The notes: generated by a model from the sequence alone, not told the origin. Shown: positions 8,497 to 18,049, numbered from the stretch's first letter. The stretch is DNA of 36,409 nt from an uncultured Clostridia bacterium (GCA_947175385.1 CAMWMN010000011.1:1-36409); one strand, 5' to 3'. Made by a program: numbers and translations.

Positions 8497-9561
8497 TTAA
8501 TTTTGATGCTCCCCCTGTGCAATTTCATGCAATATATCTGAAAATTCCTCTGATTTTGACTCTAACAAACCATGTGTAGTATCTTTCATAATATACATTT
8601 TTTTACGTGGAGCATTTACCGATTCAAAATAATCTTGTGCAATCAGATAATTAGTCTGATAATCTTTATCGCCGTTTATATTATAAAATGGCATTTGATA
8701 ATCGGTTTTGCCAAGTAATGAGAATTTGTTAAATTCATCCGACCTCAAAAATTCAACATATACGCTATAATCTGAATTGATATAATTATAAAAATCTCCA
8801 AGTGAGTAGTATGGATTAAATACCTGTGCGGCAATCAGGTTATAATCTGTTCCATCAACAAGCATGTTATAGCCATATTTTTCCATTAGTGCATTTCTGG
8901 CCGCAAAATATTCTATTGAAAAACCACCAACATCCAATTTCTCAATGAGTCTCTTACTCTCTTCGTCGTTTCCCGACCATTTGATGGCTTCTTCCTTAAA
9001 GGCAATTTCATTCTGATAGAAGTCAACAAGCTGTCCTGTCCCTATATAACATTCGTAATATTCGGGATATTCAAGAGCAAGATTACACCCGAAATACGTT
9101 CCCCACGAATGACCAAGCAATGTTATCTTATCCTTGCCAAGATAGTCTAATAGAAATTTTGTCATTTCCACGCCGTCGCTCATCATGAGGTCATATGTCA
9201 ATGCGGTGTCATTCTGGTCAGAAGAATAGCTTTTTCCGCAATTTCTTTGATCCCACGTAACAACCGTGTACACATCAGACCATTTTCTGGTGAAGGCATA
9301 ATCATAAAGGCTTGTAGACGAGCCCGGCCCGCCATGCAGATATAATAAAACGGGGTTGTCTTTATCTTGTCCGTAAATACTTATCCACTGCTTTGTGCCG
9401 TTTATATCTACATATACTGTCTCATTTATACCGCCCTCAGGTGTTTGACCATAAATCCTCTGCCCGATAAATCGAACAATTAGAAAAAGTACAATGACAG
9501 CAGCAAGTACAATGAATATCCATTTCAGTATTTTGAAAATAACTTTCAAGAACTTTTTCAT
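8497..9561 (-). CDS. alpha/beta hydrolase (proline iminopeptidase-like), N-terminal membrane segment
   Basis: LYLHGGPGSSTS, WDQRNCGKS, LLGHSWGTYFG, DTTHGLLESK; start set at MKKFLKVIF behind ggaggtata rather than the longer ORF. Confidence 0.9.
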   Translation of the reverse strand: MKKFLKVIFKILKWIFIVLAAVIVLFLIVRFIGQRIYGQTPEGGINETVYVDINGTKQWISIYGQDKDNPVLLYLHGGPGSSTSLYDYAFTRKWSDVYTVVTWDQRNCGKSYSSDQNDTALTYDLMMSDGVEMTKFLLDYLGKDKITLLGHSWGTYFGCNLALEYPEYYECYIGTGQLVDFYQNEIAFKEEAIKWSGNDEESKRLIEKLDVGGFSIEYFAARNALMEKYGYNMLVDGTDYNLIAAQVFNPYYSLGDFYNYINSDYSVYVEFLRSDEFNKFSLLGKTDYQMPFYNINGDKDYQTNYLIAQDYFESVNAPRKKMYIMKDTTHGLLESKSEEFSDILHEIAQGEHQN

Positions 9562-9785
9562 TATATACCTCCCACAAAATTGATTTGTTGAATTGTTCGT
9601 CATTACCATTATACCACATTGTATTGTGCTTTGCAATGTACATAACCCACAAATCGACGCGTTTTATTTTGGATTGTTTGTGCATATTTCATAAATTATT
9701 TGTATGAGGCTCCATAAATTGAAAGCAACAACGGGTTGCTTGATTTTTCAAAATCGCGGTGGTATAATATCTATGAGGTGATGAT

Positions 9786-10235
9786 ATGGATACAAAAGAT
9801 GTTATACTTAAACTCCGAACCCAAAACGGATTATCCCAAGAAGAGCTTGCGGAAAAGGTTTATGTTACCCGTCAAGCTGTATCCCGCTGGGAAAACGGTG
9901 AAACCGTTCCGAACACGGAAACCTTGAAGCTGCTGTCAAAGCTGTTTGATGTGTCTATCAATACGCTTTTGGGGTCTCCGAGAAAGCTGATTTGCCAATG
10001 CTGCGGTATGCCGCTTGATGATTCCTCCATCAGCAAAGAGCCTGATGGCACATACAACGAGGAGTACTGCACATGGTGCTATGCCGATGGGAAATTCGTT
10101 TATACAAGTCTTGAGGAGCTGACCGATTTTCTTGTCGGACATATGTCAAATGATAATTTCTCCCCGGAACAGGCGCGGGAGTATTTTAACAAGATGCTGC
10201 CAACGCTTAATCATTGGAAACAGACGGAGGATTGA
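9786..10235 (+). CDS. XRE family transcriptional regulator with C-terminal putative zinc-ribbon domain
   Basis: HTH LRTQNGLSQEELAEKVYVTRQAVSRWENG; CQCCGMPLD...YCTWCYADGKF. Confidence 0.92.
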   Translation: MDTKDVILKLRTQNGLSQEELAEKVYVTRQAVSRWENGETVPNTETLKLLSKLFDVSINTLLGSPRKLICQCCGMPLDDSSISKEPDGTYNEEYCTWCYADGKFVYTSLEELTDFLVGHMSNDNFSPEQAREYFNKMLPTLNHWKQTED

Positions 10236-10416
10236 GTTACAGTAAGACTGCGCAAAGGTGGGGATTATTCGCACTCGTATAGGACACGGTCTTGCACGAA
10301 AAATCTTCAAATTGTTTTTATTTTGTCAAATTCCGCAAAACGGCTGTACAAGCCGTTTTGCGCTGCGTTGTTCCGCCTCTGCACGCCTTTTGCACAAAAT
10401 TTTTTCAAAAAACCCC

Positions 10417-10445
10417 TTGACAAATCCGAAAAGACGTGTTATAAT
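10417..10445 (+). promoter_or_regulatory. Consensus sigma-A promoter for the tRNA pair
   Basis: TTGACA-17 nt-TATAAT. Confidence 0.85.
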
Positions 10446-10499
10446 GTAATAGTCACGAAGCGTGTCTGCGTTATCGCTTAAATGTGGCACGGAGCAAAT

Positions 10500-10575
10500 G
10501 CTGGTGTAGCTCAGTTGGTAGAGCAGCTGATTTGTAATCAGCAGGTCAGGGGTTCGAGTCCGTTCACCAGCTCCA
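10500..10575 (+). tRNA. tRNA-Thr (TGT)
   Basis: Acceptor GCTGGTG/CACCAGC, anticodon loop TTTGTAA, GGTTCGAGTCC T-arm, encoded CCA. Confidence 0.95.
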
Positions 10576-10607
10576 CTTTGTTCGGATTTCGATCTGAACT
10601 TATATTA

Positions 10608-10693
10608 GGATGCGTTCCCGAGTGGCCAAAGGGGACAGACTGTAAATCTGTTGCGTTTTCGCTTCGGTGGTCCGAATCCACCCGCATCCACCA
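10608..10693 (+). tRNA. tRNA-Tyr (GTA), type II with long variable arm
   Basis: Acceptor GGATGCG/CGCATCC, anticodon loop CTGTAAA, variable arm GCG-tttt-CGC, encoded CCA. Confidence 0.95.
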
Positions 10694-10694
10694 A

Positions 10695-10748
10695 TATGAT
10701 TTAGAAAGTGCACATTTCTGAAAAGAAATGTGCACTTTCTAAATCATA
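10695..10748. repeat. 25-bp perfect inverted repeat with GAAA loop next to attL
   Basis: TATGATTTAGAAAGTGCACATTTCT gaaa AGAAATGTGCACTTTCTAAATCATA. Confidence 0.9.
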
Positions 10749-11286
10749 AGGTATATATAACATGAAACGGTCGCCGCCCCGTGAGTTATAAATGCCGGTA
10801 GTGTTTCCATCTATGCGCACATTGGCATAACCTCTCGTCACAGGCAGTGAAATCTGAGGGATTCGTGTCGGTCTTCTCCTTCCTGCTTCTGCGGTTGATG
10901 TGGCTGCTTTGTGTAGATGCCTCACAGCGGCTACTCGCAGAATGCGTAGGTCCCAGACGGCAGGAGATCATCTGTTGTTGCGTGATGGGATTCAATTTGT
11001 AAGGTAAATACTCAAGGCTCAAAGCAGCACAATAAAGACGTTCGTAAAAGCCATTCAGAAATTGCAGTTTCTGTCTGCCTTGTGGAGTGTTCAAGCACCC
11101 CGCTAGGTTGCGGGCTTTTTTATTTACCTTTTTCGTTATACCATATTTTGGAGGATTGTCAAGCCCCCTTTGAAGTTTTTTCAAAATTTTTCCTTTGGGG
11201 TTTTCGTGATATATGTAGCACAATCTCTTTTCAGGACTGAAAAAGAAAACTTGTTATAATTTAAGACAACTTTCAGGAGGTAAATT

Positions 11287-12798
11287 ATGAGCATTTTTGG
11301 ACGTAAGGAAATCGCACAACTTAAGAAAGAGCTTGAAACAAGTAATAAGAGGAATGAGGTCTTGCAATCAGAAGTTGCGGAATTTAAGGAGAAATACAGT
11401 CGATATTTTTCTGCTTTGAATCAATCTAACAAGGAGATTGAGAATTATAAATCGGAACTTTTGAAAGCTAATACAGAGGCTCATGATTACAAGAGAAAAT
11501 ATGCGGAACTTCTGGCTAACACTCCTGAATTTACGATTCCGGGGCAAATCTCGGCAGACGCAGCAGTTGAGGAATTAGCAAGACTGAAAGAAAAATGTGC
11601 GGATTATGAAAAAAGTTTGAACAATGTAAACCGTGAGAATGCGAAATACAGGCAGGATATATCCGTCCTTCGGGATAAGGTGAAGAAATTAGAAGACGAT
11701 TATAATGACCTTTTTAATTCCATAGAATTCGATGACGAGTGCAGAAACAATTCCTCCAAAACTAAGGATCCCTTTTATGAGATTGTAAACGATGTACGAG
11801 ACGAACCAAAACTGATGGCGTCAATATATCTGAGCAAAAAGGACTTTTTTTCGCCATATGAGTATAGAATGTATAATCTTTTGGAAAATATGATATACGA
11901 TTTTCGTGATGAGTTTGGTGATTTGGCTGTATTTTCGAAGATGAGGTTGGCTGATATAGTCGGACTTTTTGAGCAAAATTATAATACAGGAGAGCGTTCT
12001 TTTTGTGATTGCATTGGAAAAAATCCAAACAAAAAAGGTGTTTGCGAATTGATAGATAGATTTATGTCCAATTTTAACAATAACGATTATAAAAGGGCTT
12101 TTCTATTTCCGTTACTTCGTTCACACATTGATTTTCTTATATGTGATCACAACGAAGGCAAATCCAATCCGATTTTAGCCATAGAGGTACACGGTTCGGA
12201 ACACGATAGAAATTCGACCAATCCCGATTGGAAGCGTATACATAATGATAGCTTTAAGATATCACTGTTTAACCCTCAAAATAATGCAATGAAAATAAGG
12301 CTGTTGATAGTAAAAAACCAAGAGTTGAACAACGCAGAAAAATTGCGCAATAAAGTATATAAAGCAATTAAATTGTGCTTAGACTGTGAAAATATTATTG
12401 ATTTTGTCAAGGGAAAAAAGTGGAATAATGTAATATATAATAATCCTAAACGTATTTATGTTAATAACGAAGAAATTTTACTTACTGATAGTCAAGCAGA
12501 GGCACTTGAATCAATGGGTGCAATTCTGTCAAAATCGAAAGGGAATATTAGGCATTACGAATACAAGGGAGTGAAGTATGTGGAATTGGGAGAAAATCCA
12601 GTAAGTTCCTCATTACTACATAACAAATTCGCGGATAAGCTGATGGAGGAGTTAGATAAGGCGGGGATTAAATATCAAGCGAAATGTGCGAAAGAAACCG
12701 TGATTTCTGTTGCGACGGCCGATAAGCAGTCGTTTGACACAATCAAAAAAGACCTTACCAACAGTTTGAACAACAAGGGCAAACAAACCCAAACCTAA
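11287..12798 (+). CDS. coiled-coil protein with DUF2726-like (PD-(D/E)XK-type) domain
   Basis: N-terminal coiled coil; FFSPYEYRMYNLLE..VFSKMRLADIV...SHIDFLICDHNEGKSNPILAIEVHGSEHD matches the DUF2726 pattern; RBS aggaggt. Confidence 0.7.
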   Translation: MSIFGRKEIAQLKKELETSNKRNEVLQSEVAEFKEKYSRYFSALNQSNKEIENYKSELLKANTEAHDYKRKYAELLANTPEFTIPGQISADAAVEELARLKEKCADYEKSLNNVNRENAKYRQDISVLRDKVKKLEDDYNDLFNSIEFDDECRNNSSKTKDPFYEIVNDVRDEPKLMASIYLSKKDFFSPYEYRMYNLLENMIYDFRDEFGDLAVFSKMRLADIVGLFEQNYNTGERSFCDCIGKNPNKKGVCELIDRFMSNFNNNDYKRAFLFPLLRSHIDFLICDHNEGKSNPILAIEVHGSEHDRNSTNPDWKRIHNDSFKISLFNPQNNAMKIRLLIVKNQELNNAEKLRNKVYKAIKLCLDCENIIDFVKGKKWNNVIYNNPKRIYVNNEEILLTDSQAEALESMGAILSKSKGNIRHYEYKGVKYVELGENPVSSSLLHNKFADKLMEELDKAGIKYQAKCAKETVISVATADKQSFDTIKKDLTNSLNNKGKQTQT

Positions 12799-12851
12799 AC
12801 CTATGTCAAGTCAAATACTACATTCACGTGTCACCAGCGACACAATTTCCA

Positions 12852-12890
12852 GAAGATTCCCCGCTTTCACAAGAGGGGGAATCTTTTTAT
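12852..12890 (+). terminator. Terminator after the DUF2726-like gene
   Basis: agATTCCCCgctttcacaagaGGGGGAATcttttt hairpin plus T tract. Confidence 0.7.
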
Positions 12891-12967
12891 TTTCAGTCCT
12901 GAAATTTTGTGTGTCACGGGTGACACAAAAAATGCGGGGCAAACGCTCCGCTTTTTATACTTATGTA

Positions 12968-14182
12968 TCACCGCTTGTGACGATTTTGATTCGGCGGATT
13001 GCGGTGAGGCGGATTCTGAGCATTCCGTTCGCGGCACTTCTTTCTTGCTTCATCAAGCTTCTGCGACAGGGTTTTGGGCGGATTGGCTGCTTGAATGAAC
13101 TTCCTTTGTTCGTACATCTCCACTGTAAGTGCTGTGTTCTGCTTATGTAAAACCGCTATTTCATCGTCTTTCGCGTTGAGTTGTTCGTCTTTTTGGGCGA
13201 GCTGTTCATCACGTTCGGAAAGGGCTTGTTTCAATTCGGAAATCTCTCTTTTCGCGGATTTAAGCTCGCGGCGGCGATTTTCTACTCCCTCCTTGATTTT
13301 ATCAGCCCAGTTGTTAATGAGATTCGCGAGGGCTTGTCCGAACGAGAAACGCGGGGCGGTGAGGACGGCCGTGTTTCCAATTCCATCGGGGAGCGCGGAA
13401 AATTTGACAATATTGATGTTGTTTTGTGTGCCGCGTGTAGATGTGTAATTTGGGTGTACATACAAATTCTCTGTTTGTTTTGTTTTAAGGTTTATTTTGT
13501 CTTCCGTCAAAATTTTATATGGTCGTTCCTGCCCTATGTACAATTCCACTCCGTCTTGGAAAGCTGAGAAAATTTTCAAATGAATAGATGTTTTATCCTT
13601 ATTGTATCTGTCACAATACATAAAGAAATACATTTTTTCATTTGAATTACCTGTTGGAGTTGTGAGCAAATAATCGGCATTAATATCTACTTGTCTGTAT
13701 TTCCCATCAGGTGTTTTAATGAGAGTATTTGGTTTCTTCCATTTGTAGAAATCCCCTTTATAGGCTTCGGACAAAATTGATTCTATATTCTTTAATCTCT
13801 CAATGCGATTATTAATTGTATAACACTGTTGCGATTGGGGATTAAACGTTTTATTAATCGGCGACTCCAGAATCTTTCTATCCTCGGTGGTAAAATCCGA
13901 ATATTTTAACTTGCCGCTTAGTATACTCTCTAAAGCAGCACGTTTCAAACTGTTTTTATTTCTTACAAGCGTTTGGACTGTTGGAATATGGTCTAATCCG
14001 ACAACATGTGTAAATTCTGCCGGATTGACCGATATTACAAAAGATAACGCTTTGTTATTTTTTCCAACTGTAATTTTGAAACAGAAGTTTGAAACATTCT
14101 TAAATGATTGGGCAACCTCCAGAAAAGTTTGATTATCCGACGAAAACCACCCCCAATTATCAAAAAAGCCTTGATTTCTCAA
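12968..14182 (-). CDS. PBECR4-like domain protein with C-terminal coiled coil; 5' end uncertain
   Basis: FLEVAQSFKNVSNFCFKITV...EFTHVVGLDHIP resembles PBECR4-type MGE proteins. The only in-frame start (TTG 14182) lies inside a terminator hairpin. Confidence 0.5.
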   Translation of the reverse strand: MRNQGFFDNWGWFSSDNQTFLEVAQSFKNVSNFCFKITVGKNNKALSFVISVNPAEFTHVVGLDHIPTVQTLVRNKNSLKRAALESILSGKLKYSDFTTEDRKILESPINKTFNPQSQQCYTINNRIERLKNIESILSEAYKGDFYKWKKPNTLIKTPDGKYRQVDINADYLLTTPTGNSNEKMYFFMYCDRYNKDKTSIHLKIFSAFQDGVELYIGQERPYKILTEDKINLKTKQTENLYVHPNYTSTRGTQNNINIVKFSALPDGIGNTAVLTAPRFSFGQALANLINNWADKIKEGVENRRRELKSAKREISELKQALSERDEQLAQKDEQLNAKDDEIAVLHKQNTALTVEMYEQRKFIQAANPPKTLSQKLDEARKKCRERNAQNPPHRNPPNQNRHKR

Positions 14183-14380
14183 GGCTTTTTGGCATATTTT
14201 CTTTTCAGCATTTCCGCCTAGTAGGACTACGGTTCTTATGCAACCTCACAATAAGCTCCGCTTCGCCTTTGCCTACCCAAATTCGAAGTTTCATCACTTG
14301 CTCCCATCGCTACGACTGTTAAGTTTCGTCGTTGAGAGTCAGCTGCTTTCGCTGCCTGCATAACAGCTTTCACTGTTTCT
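14160..14380 (-). ncRNA. Candidate leader RNA / small RNA with short ORF (14236-14361, 41 aa) ending in a terminator
   Basis: Minus-strand TTGACA (14410-14415)-17 nt-TATAAT (14387-14392) and terminator hairpin 14163-14190 followed by T6. Confidence 0.6.
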
Positions 14381-14386
14381 AAGTAT

Positions 14387-14415
14387 ATTATATGCTACTT
14401 TTTTGCGTTTGTCAA
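14387..14415 (-). promoter_or_regulatory. Consensus sigma-A promoter
   Basis: TTGACA-17 nt-TATAAT on the minus strand. Confidence 0.8.
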
Positions 14416-14491
14416 CCCCTTTTTCAAAATTTTCTTGAAATTTTTTTCCATTCTGAAAAAGAAAAATCTGCGCGGATACACATAGCACCAT

Positions 14492-15073
14492 CTAGAAGAT
14501 GATTTCCGTCGTGTTCTCCGGGAACTTCACCAGAGCGCACCTATACACGCATAAAATATCGCACCCCTTGTACAATCGGCGTTTGGAGTCGCTGATGTGA
14601 TAATGCCCGCAGATGTTCAATCCCGGTTTGTTTTTCACGATGTATTTTGAAATGCCTTTAAGTCCGCAATGTGCGTTGTCAAGCCGTTCCATAGCGTGAT
14701 ACACGGTATCGTGAGAAATCAGAATATCCGCTTTTGGGCAGAGCTTTGCGGCGATAATACTCTCCCTCTGCGTGAGCATCGGATAATCACCGTTCTTGTA
14801 TCGATGAGAGCCGCCGAATCCCGCGATGGTTACGCCGTTCACCGTGACGGACTTTCCGTCAAGATTTTGGATTCCGCAGCGGGACAATGTACTCGGCTCG
14901 TCGTGATTTCCCAGAACGCCGAATAACGGCTTTTGCACAAGCCGCTTAATGATTTTCAGTGCTGCGTCGGGAATATCTCCGAGCAGACAGCAGCAGTCAT
15001 ATTCCAACTCGCGGATAAGCTCAAGCTCGTCCACGCTCCAATCGTGCAGGTCGGCTATTGCAAGAATTATCAT
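14492..15073 (-). CDS. metallophosphoesterase
   Basis: AIADLHDW, LLGDIPD, GVLGNHDE, ISHDTVYH, GHYH; ATG overlaps the upstream stop (ATGA). Confidence 0.85.
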   Translation of the reverse strand: MIILAIADLHDWSVDELELIRELEYDCCCLLGDIPDAALKIIKRLVQKPLFGVLGNHDEPSTLSRCGIQNLDGKSVTVNGVTIAGFGGSHRYKNGDYPMLTQRESIIAAKLCPKADILISHDTVYHAMERLDNAHCGLKGISKYIVKNKPGLNICGHYHISDSKRRLYKGCDILCVYRCALVKFPENTTEIIF

Positions 15074-16200
15074 TTTTCTTCTCCTCCGTACAAATCGTGA
15101 TTCACCCACGCTTGGTAATAGCTGCCGATTGTTTCCGGAGCGTTATACAGTGTGGTTATCAAATACGCGCGGATATTGCGCACATTGGTCTTGTTCTTTT
15201 TCAGCGCGGTCAGAACGTAATCAATATGCCCCTCGTCAAGCTTCAGAAATACGGACTTTACCAGTTCCTTTGGATACTCCTCACCGTTTGCGCGGATTGT
15301 CGGTTTCGTTGAGCAAATCACGTCCAACATTATCGAGAGAAGCTCATCAATTTGTGCTTTCTCACCGGAATTATTCGCGCATAAATCCTCGTAGGAAATA
15401 TTTTCTTTCAGGATTGAAAAATAAAATTCTCGTTTGGATTGCGAATCAATCCCATCAATCACATCAGCCGAATCCTCGCGCGTATGCGCGATTGATGGAT
15501 TGATTATCTCAGGATTATTATATTTAGATTTTATAAAGTGCTGCTCCGACGTTTCGGCGGAGCTTGCTCCTACCTTTTGTCGAACCTTGCTCCGCCCTTT
15601 TGTCGGAGCAATGGAAGAATGCGGGTTTGCGGGCATTTTTTCGCGATTTTCATCAATATTTTCGGACATTTCGGGATTAATTTCCTCGGCAATTTCCGTG
15701 TAATGGTCCTCACAATTTTCGGAATCACTTTCGGGCATAATTGTCCCCAATCCTTCTGACAGAAAATTAATCAAGTTCTGAGTTTCGGGATTCGGAGTGG
15801 TCGGACGCTTTTTCTCGTAACGCTCGGCAGCGGCGGGTTTAATCTCACGCATTTTCGCCTCTCCCGCAGCAATTAAATCCTGCAGCACAGTAACGTCCTC
15901 GACTATGTAAAAGCTCCGTTTTGCGGGCATTCCGCGCAGTTCTGAGCGAATCAATCCTGCGCTTACGAGATTATCCACAGCGCGTTTTTGCTGTTTTTCG
16001 GAGAGCGCGGTACTCTCGGCGAGGTCGGGAGCGGTGGAGTAGAACCACCCGTCCTCACGCATTCCGCGCTCGGAATAGTAGTAAAATTTCGAGATTAACG
16101 CGCCATAAATTACCGCCTCATTCAATCCCAGAGCGTGCGCCAACGGACGGTTTACCGTAACCGTGTTCGCGGGATTTACCAGTTGAAAAATCGCATTCAT
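15070..16200 (-). CDS. replication initiator-like protein (winged helix N-terminus, DUF6017-like C-terminus)
   Basis: NRPLAHALGLNEAVIYGALISKFYYYSERG...STAPDLAESTALSEKQQKRAVDNLVSAGLI; NVRNIRAYLITTLYNAPETIGSYYQAWVNHDLYG. Confidence 0.75.
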   Translation of the reverse strand: MNAIFQLVNPANTVTVNRPLAHALGLNEAVIYGALISKFYYYSERGMREDGWFYSTAPDLAESTALSEKQQKRAVDNLVSAGLIRSELRGMPAKRSFYIVEDVTVLQDLIAAGEAKMREIKPAAAERYEKKRPTTPNPETQNLINFLSEGLGTIMPESDSENCEDHYTEIAEEINPEMSENIDENREKMPANPHSSIAPTKGRSKVRQKVGASSAETSEQHFIKSKYNNPEIINPSIAHTREDSADVIDGIDSQSKREFYFSILKENISYEDLCANNSGEKAQIDELLSIMLDVICSTKPTIRANGEEYPKELVKSVFLKLDEGHIDYVLTALKKNKTNVRNIRAYLITTLYNAPETIGSYYQAWVNHDLYGGEEK

Positions 16201-16296
16201 ACTTTTGTCCTCCTTAGTTTTTGGGGATTATATCACATTCCCAACTGCAAAAAAATGAAATTCTTTGCAACAAAAAATCCCGAAATTAATCGGGAT

Positions 16297-17925
16297 TCAA
16301 ATTATTTTATCGGGAGCTTGCTTTTGCTGCTCCGGCTCTTGTTTCGATTTGTTTTCCTGCTCGTTTTGCGCCTTTAGAAGATTGTCGATGTAGTTGCCCT
16401 CGACAATTTCCTCGTATGCGCTGATGAGCGTTTTTACGCGAGCGAGCTTGAGCTGTTCCTCAATCAATTCCGATTTCAAATTCTGAACATACATTGGAAT
16501 CAATTTCAAACGCCGCTCCAGATTTTCAATATCCTCCTCGGATTTAATTCCGTATTTCCCCGCCTTTTCACGAGCCGTCGAAATTTTCATCTGCGCCATC
16601 GTGTCCTTGGAATTTTTCAAGTCTGAAAATAAAAGTTTTATCTGCGCAATATCGGATTTCAATGTGGGAATTTCGGTATTAAGCCGATTAATTTCCGCAT
16701 TTTTCTCCGAGATATTTTTCGTGAAATCCTCAGCGGCAGCGTAAATTTTATCGCGGGAATCCAAATTCAAGTCGTGCATTGTAAGCAACTGTTCCGAAAG
16801 AAAATTGATGTCGCGGTCGTTGTCAAACGTGTAAATCTTTTTCGGATTTGTTTTGCGCGGACTGTAACGCAGCGTGCGGATCTCGATGATTGTATGCGTA
16901 ATTGTCGCGTAAAACGGTTGTTCGATTTCGGTTGATGTTTTAGATTTTGCCGCGACAGCTTTCGGGAATTTTTCTTTTTCGGTGATGCGTTTCTCCAGAT
17001 TTTTCGGAGAATATTCTTCGCCGAGAGATTTCAAACGCACAAATCGCTGCGCCTTTGGCGACTTCACCGCGATGTATTTTGCGTCAGATTTTATTTCATA
17101 ACCGAGCTTGGTTTTCAATTTTTGGAGCAAATCCGCGAGATTCTCCGAGGAATAAATCAAGCGGTCAATATCAAGCGCGATTTCCGCGCGGATTCCAATA
17201 TTTTTCTGCGGAATAAATTTCGCCGCGACCGCCGCGCAAGTCTTTTGCGCGTATTCTTTGTATTCATCGACCTTCATATAATCACGGTGAATATTTTTAT
17301 TGTCGCGGGAAAATCCGTGCTTTTTCAAAATTGCTTCAAGATGATCCTTTTCTTTTTCCGCCCAGATGGTTTGCTCATTTGCGGATCGGTTTACAGAATA
17401 AAATCCTTGTTCAAGCAATGCGCCCTTTAACGAAACGGCAGTCGACAATCCCTGTTTGTGACTGTGACAAATCGGAATGAAATCAATGTGAAGATGAGGC
17501 GTTGCCTCGTCCAGATGCATAACCGCATTGAAAACTTTCAGATTGGGATTTCTTTTTTCAAATTCCAGCATATACTCATCAAGCATTTCCTTTGCGGCTT
17601 CCTCATTAATTGTTCCAATGCCGCGGTTATCCTTGTCGCCGATTTGCACGATTATCTCACGAAAAAGTTTTTCCTTTTTTGATTTCATAATCTCGTGGAG
17701 ATAGTCGGACTTTTTTCTGTCAGCGCGTTTCTGTTTCGCGTTATATCCCTCGACAGCCTTGTCAAAAAGCTCGTGATATTTATCAGCGAGATTTTCCTTT
17801 TTGTATGCAATATTCAATGAAATTCTATCGCAGTTAACGTTCTTTGCAATGAAGTCGCGGTTATTGTGTTCAACCACTCCATCGTCAATTCGGAACGAAA
17901 GTGAAACATTTTTTGAATTGCTCAT
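16297..17925 (-). CDS. plasmid mobilization relaxase (Mob_Pre/MobV-like)
   Basis: NAVMHLDEATPHLHIDFIPICHSHKQGLSTAVSLKGALLEQGF; start MSNSKNVSLSFRIDD behind acggaggtaacaag. Confidence 0.88.
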   Translation of the reverse strand: MSNSKNVSLSFRIDDGVVEHNNRDFIAKNVNCDRISLNIAYKKENLADKYHELFDKAVEGYNAKQKRADRKKSDYLHEIMKSKKEKLFREIIVQIGDKDNRGIGTINEEAAKEMLDEYMLEFEKRNPNLKVFNAVMHLDEATPHLHIDFIPICHSHKQGLSTAVSLKGALLEQGFYSVNRSANEQTIWAEKEKDHLEAILKKHGFSRDNKNIHRDYMKVDEYKEYAQKTCAAVAAKFIPQKNIGIRAEIALDIDRLIYSSENLADLLQKLKTKLGYEIKSDAKYIAVKSPKAQRFVRLKSLGEEYSPKNLEKRITEKEKFPKAVAAKSKTSTEIEQPFYATITHTIIEIRTLRYSPRKTNPKKIYTFDNDRDINFLSEQLLTMHDLNLDSRDKIYAAAEDFTKNISEKNAEINRLNTEIPTLKSDIAQIKLLFSDLKNSKDTMAQMKISTAREKAGKYGIKSEEDIENLERRLKLIPMYVQNLKSELIEEQLKLARVKTLISAYEEIVEGNYIDNLLKAQNEQENKSKQEPEQQKQAPDKII

Positions 17926-18049
17926 CTTGTTACCTCCGTAAGATTTTGAAAATACTTTTTCGCGGAAATTGAAAAAATCCGTACAAAAATTGGATTCTTT
18001 TTCAGCATTGAAACGATTTCGCCGAAACCGATTTTCGCGGCATTTTCCA

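Noticed and set aside
10482-10721. 79-aa ORF over the tRNA genes
   Set aside because: The region is two canonical tRNAs; the translation is tRNA read-through.
12803-13150. 115-aa plus-strand ORF after the DUF2726-like gene
   Set aside because: Overlaps a terminator and the C-terminal coding region of the opposite-strand gene; no RBS or family.
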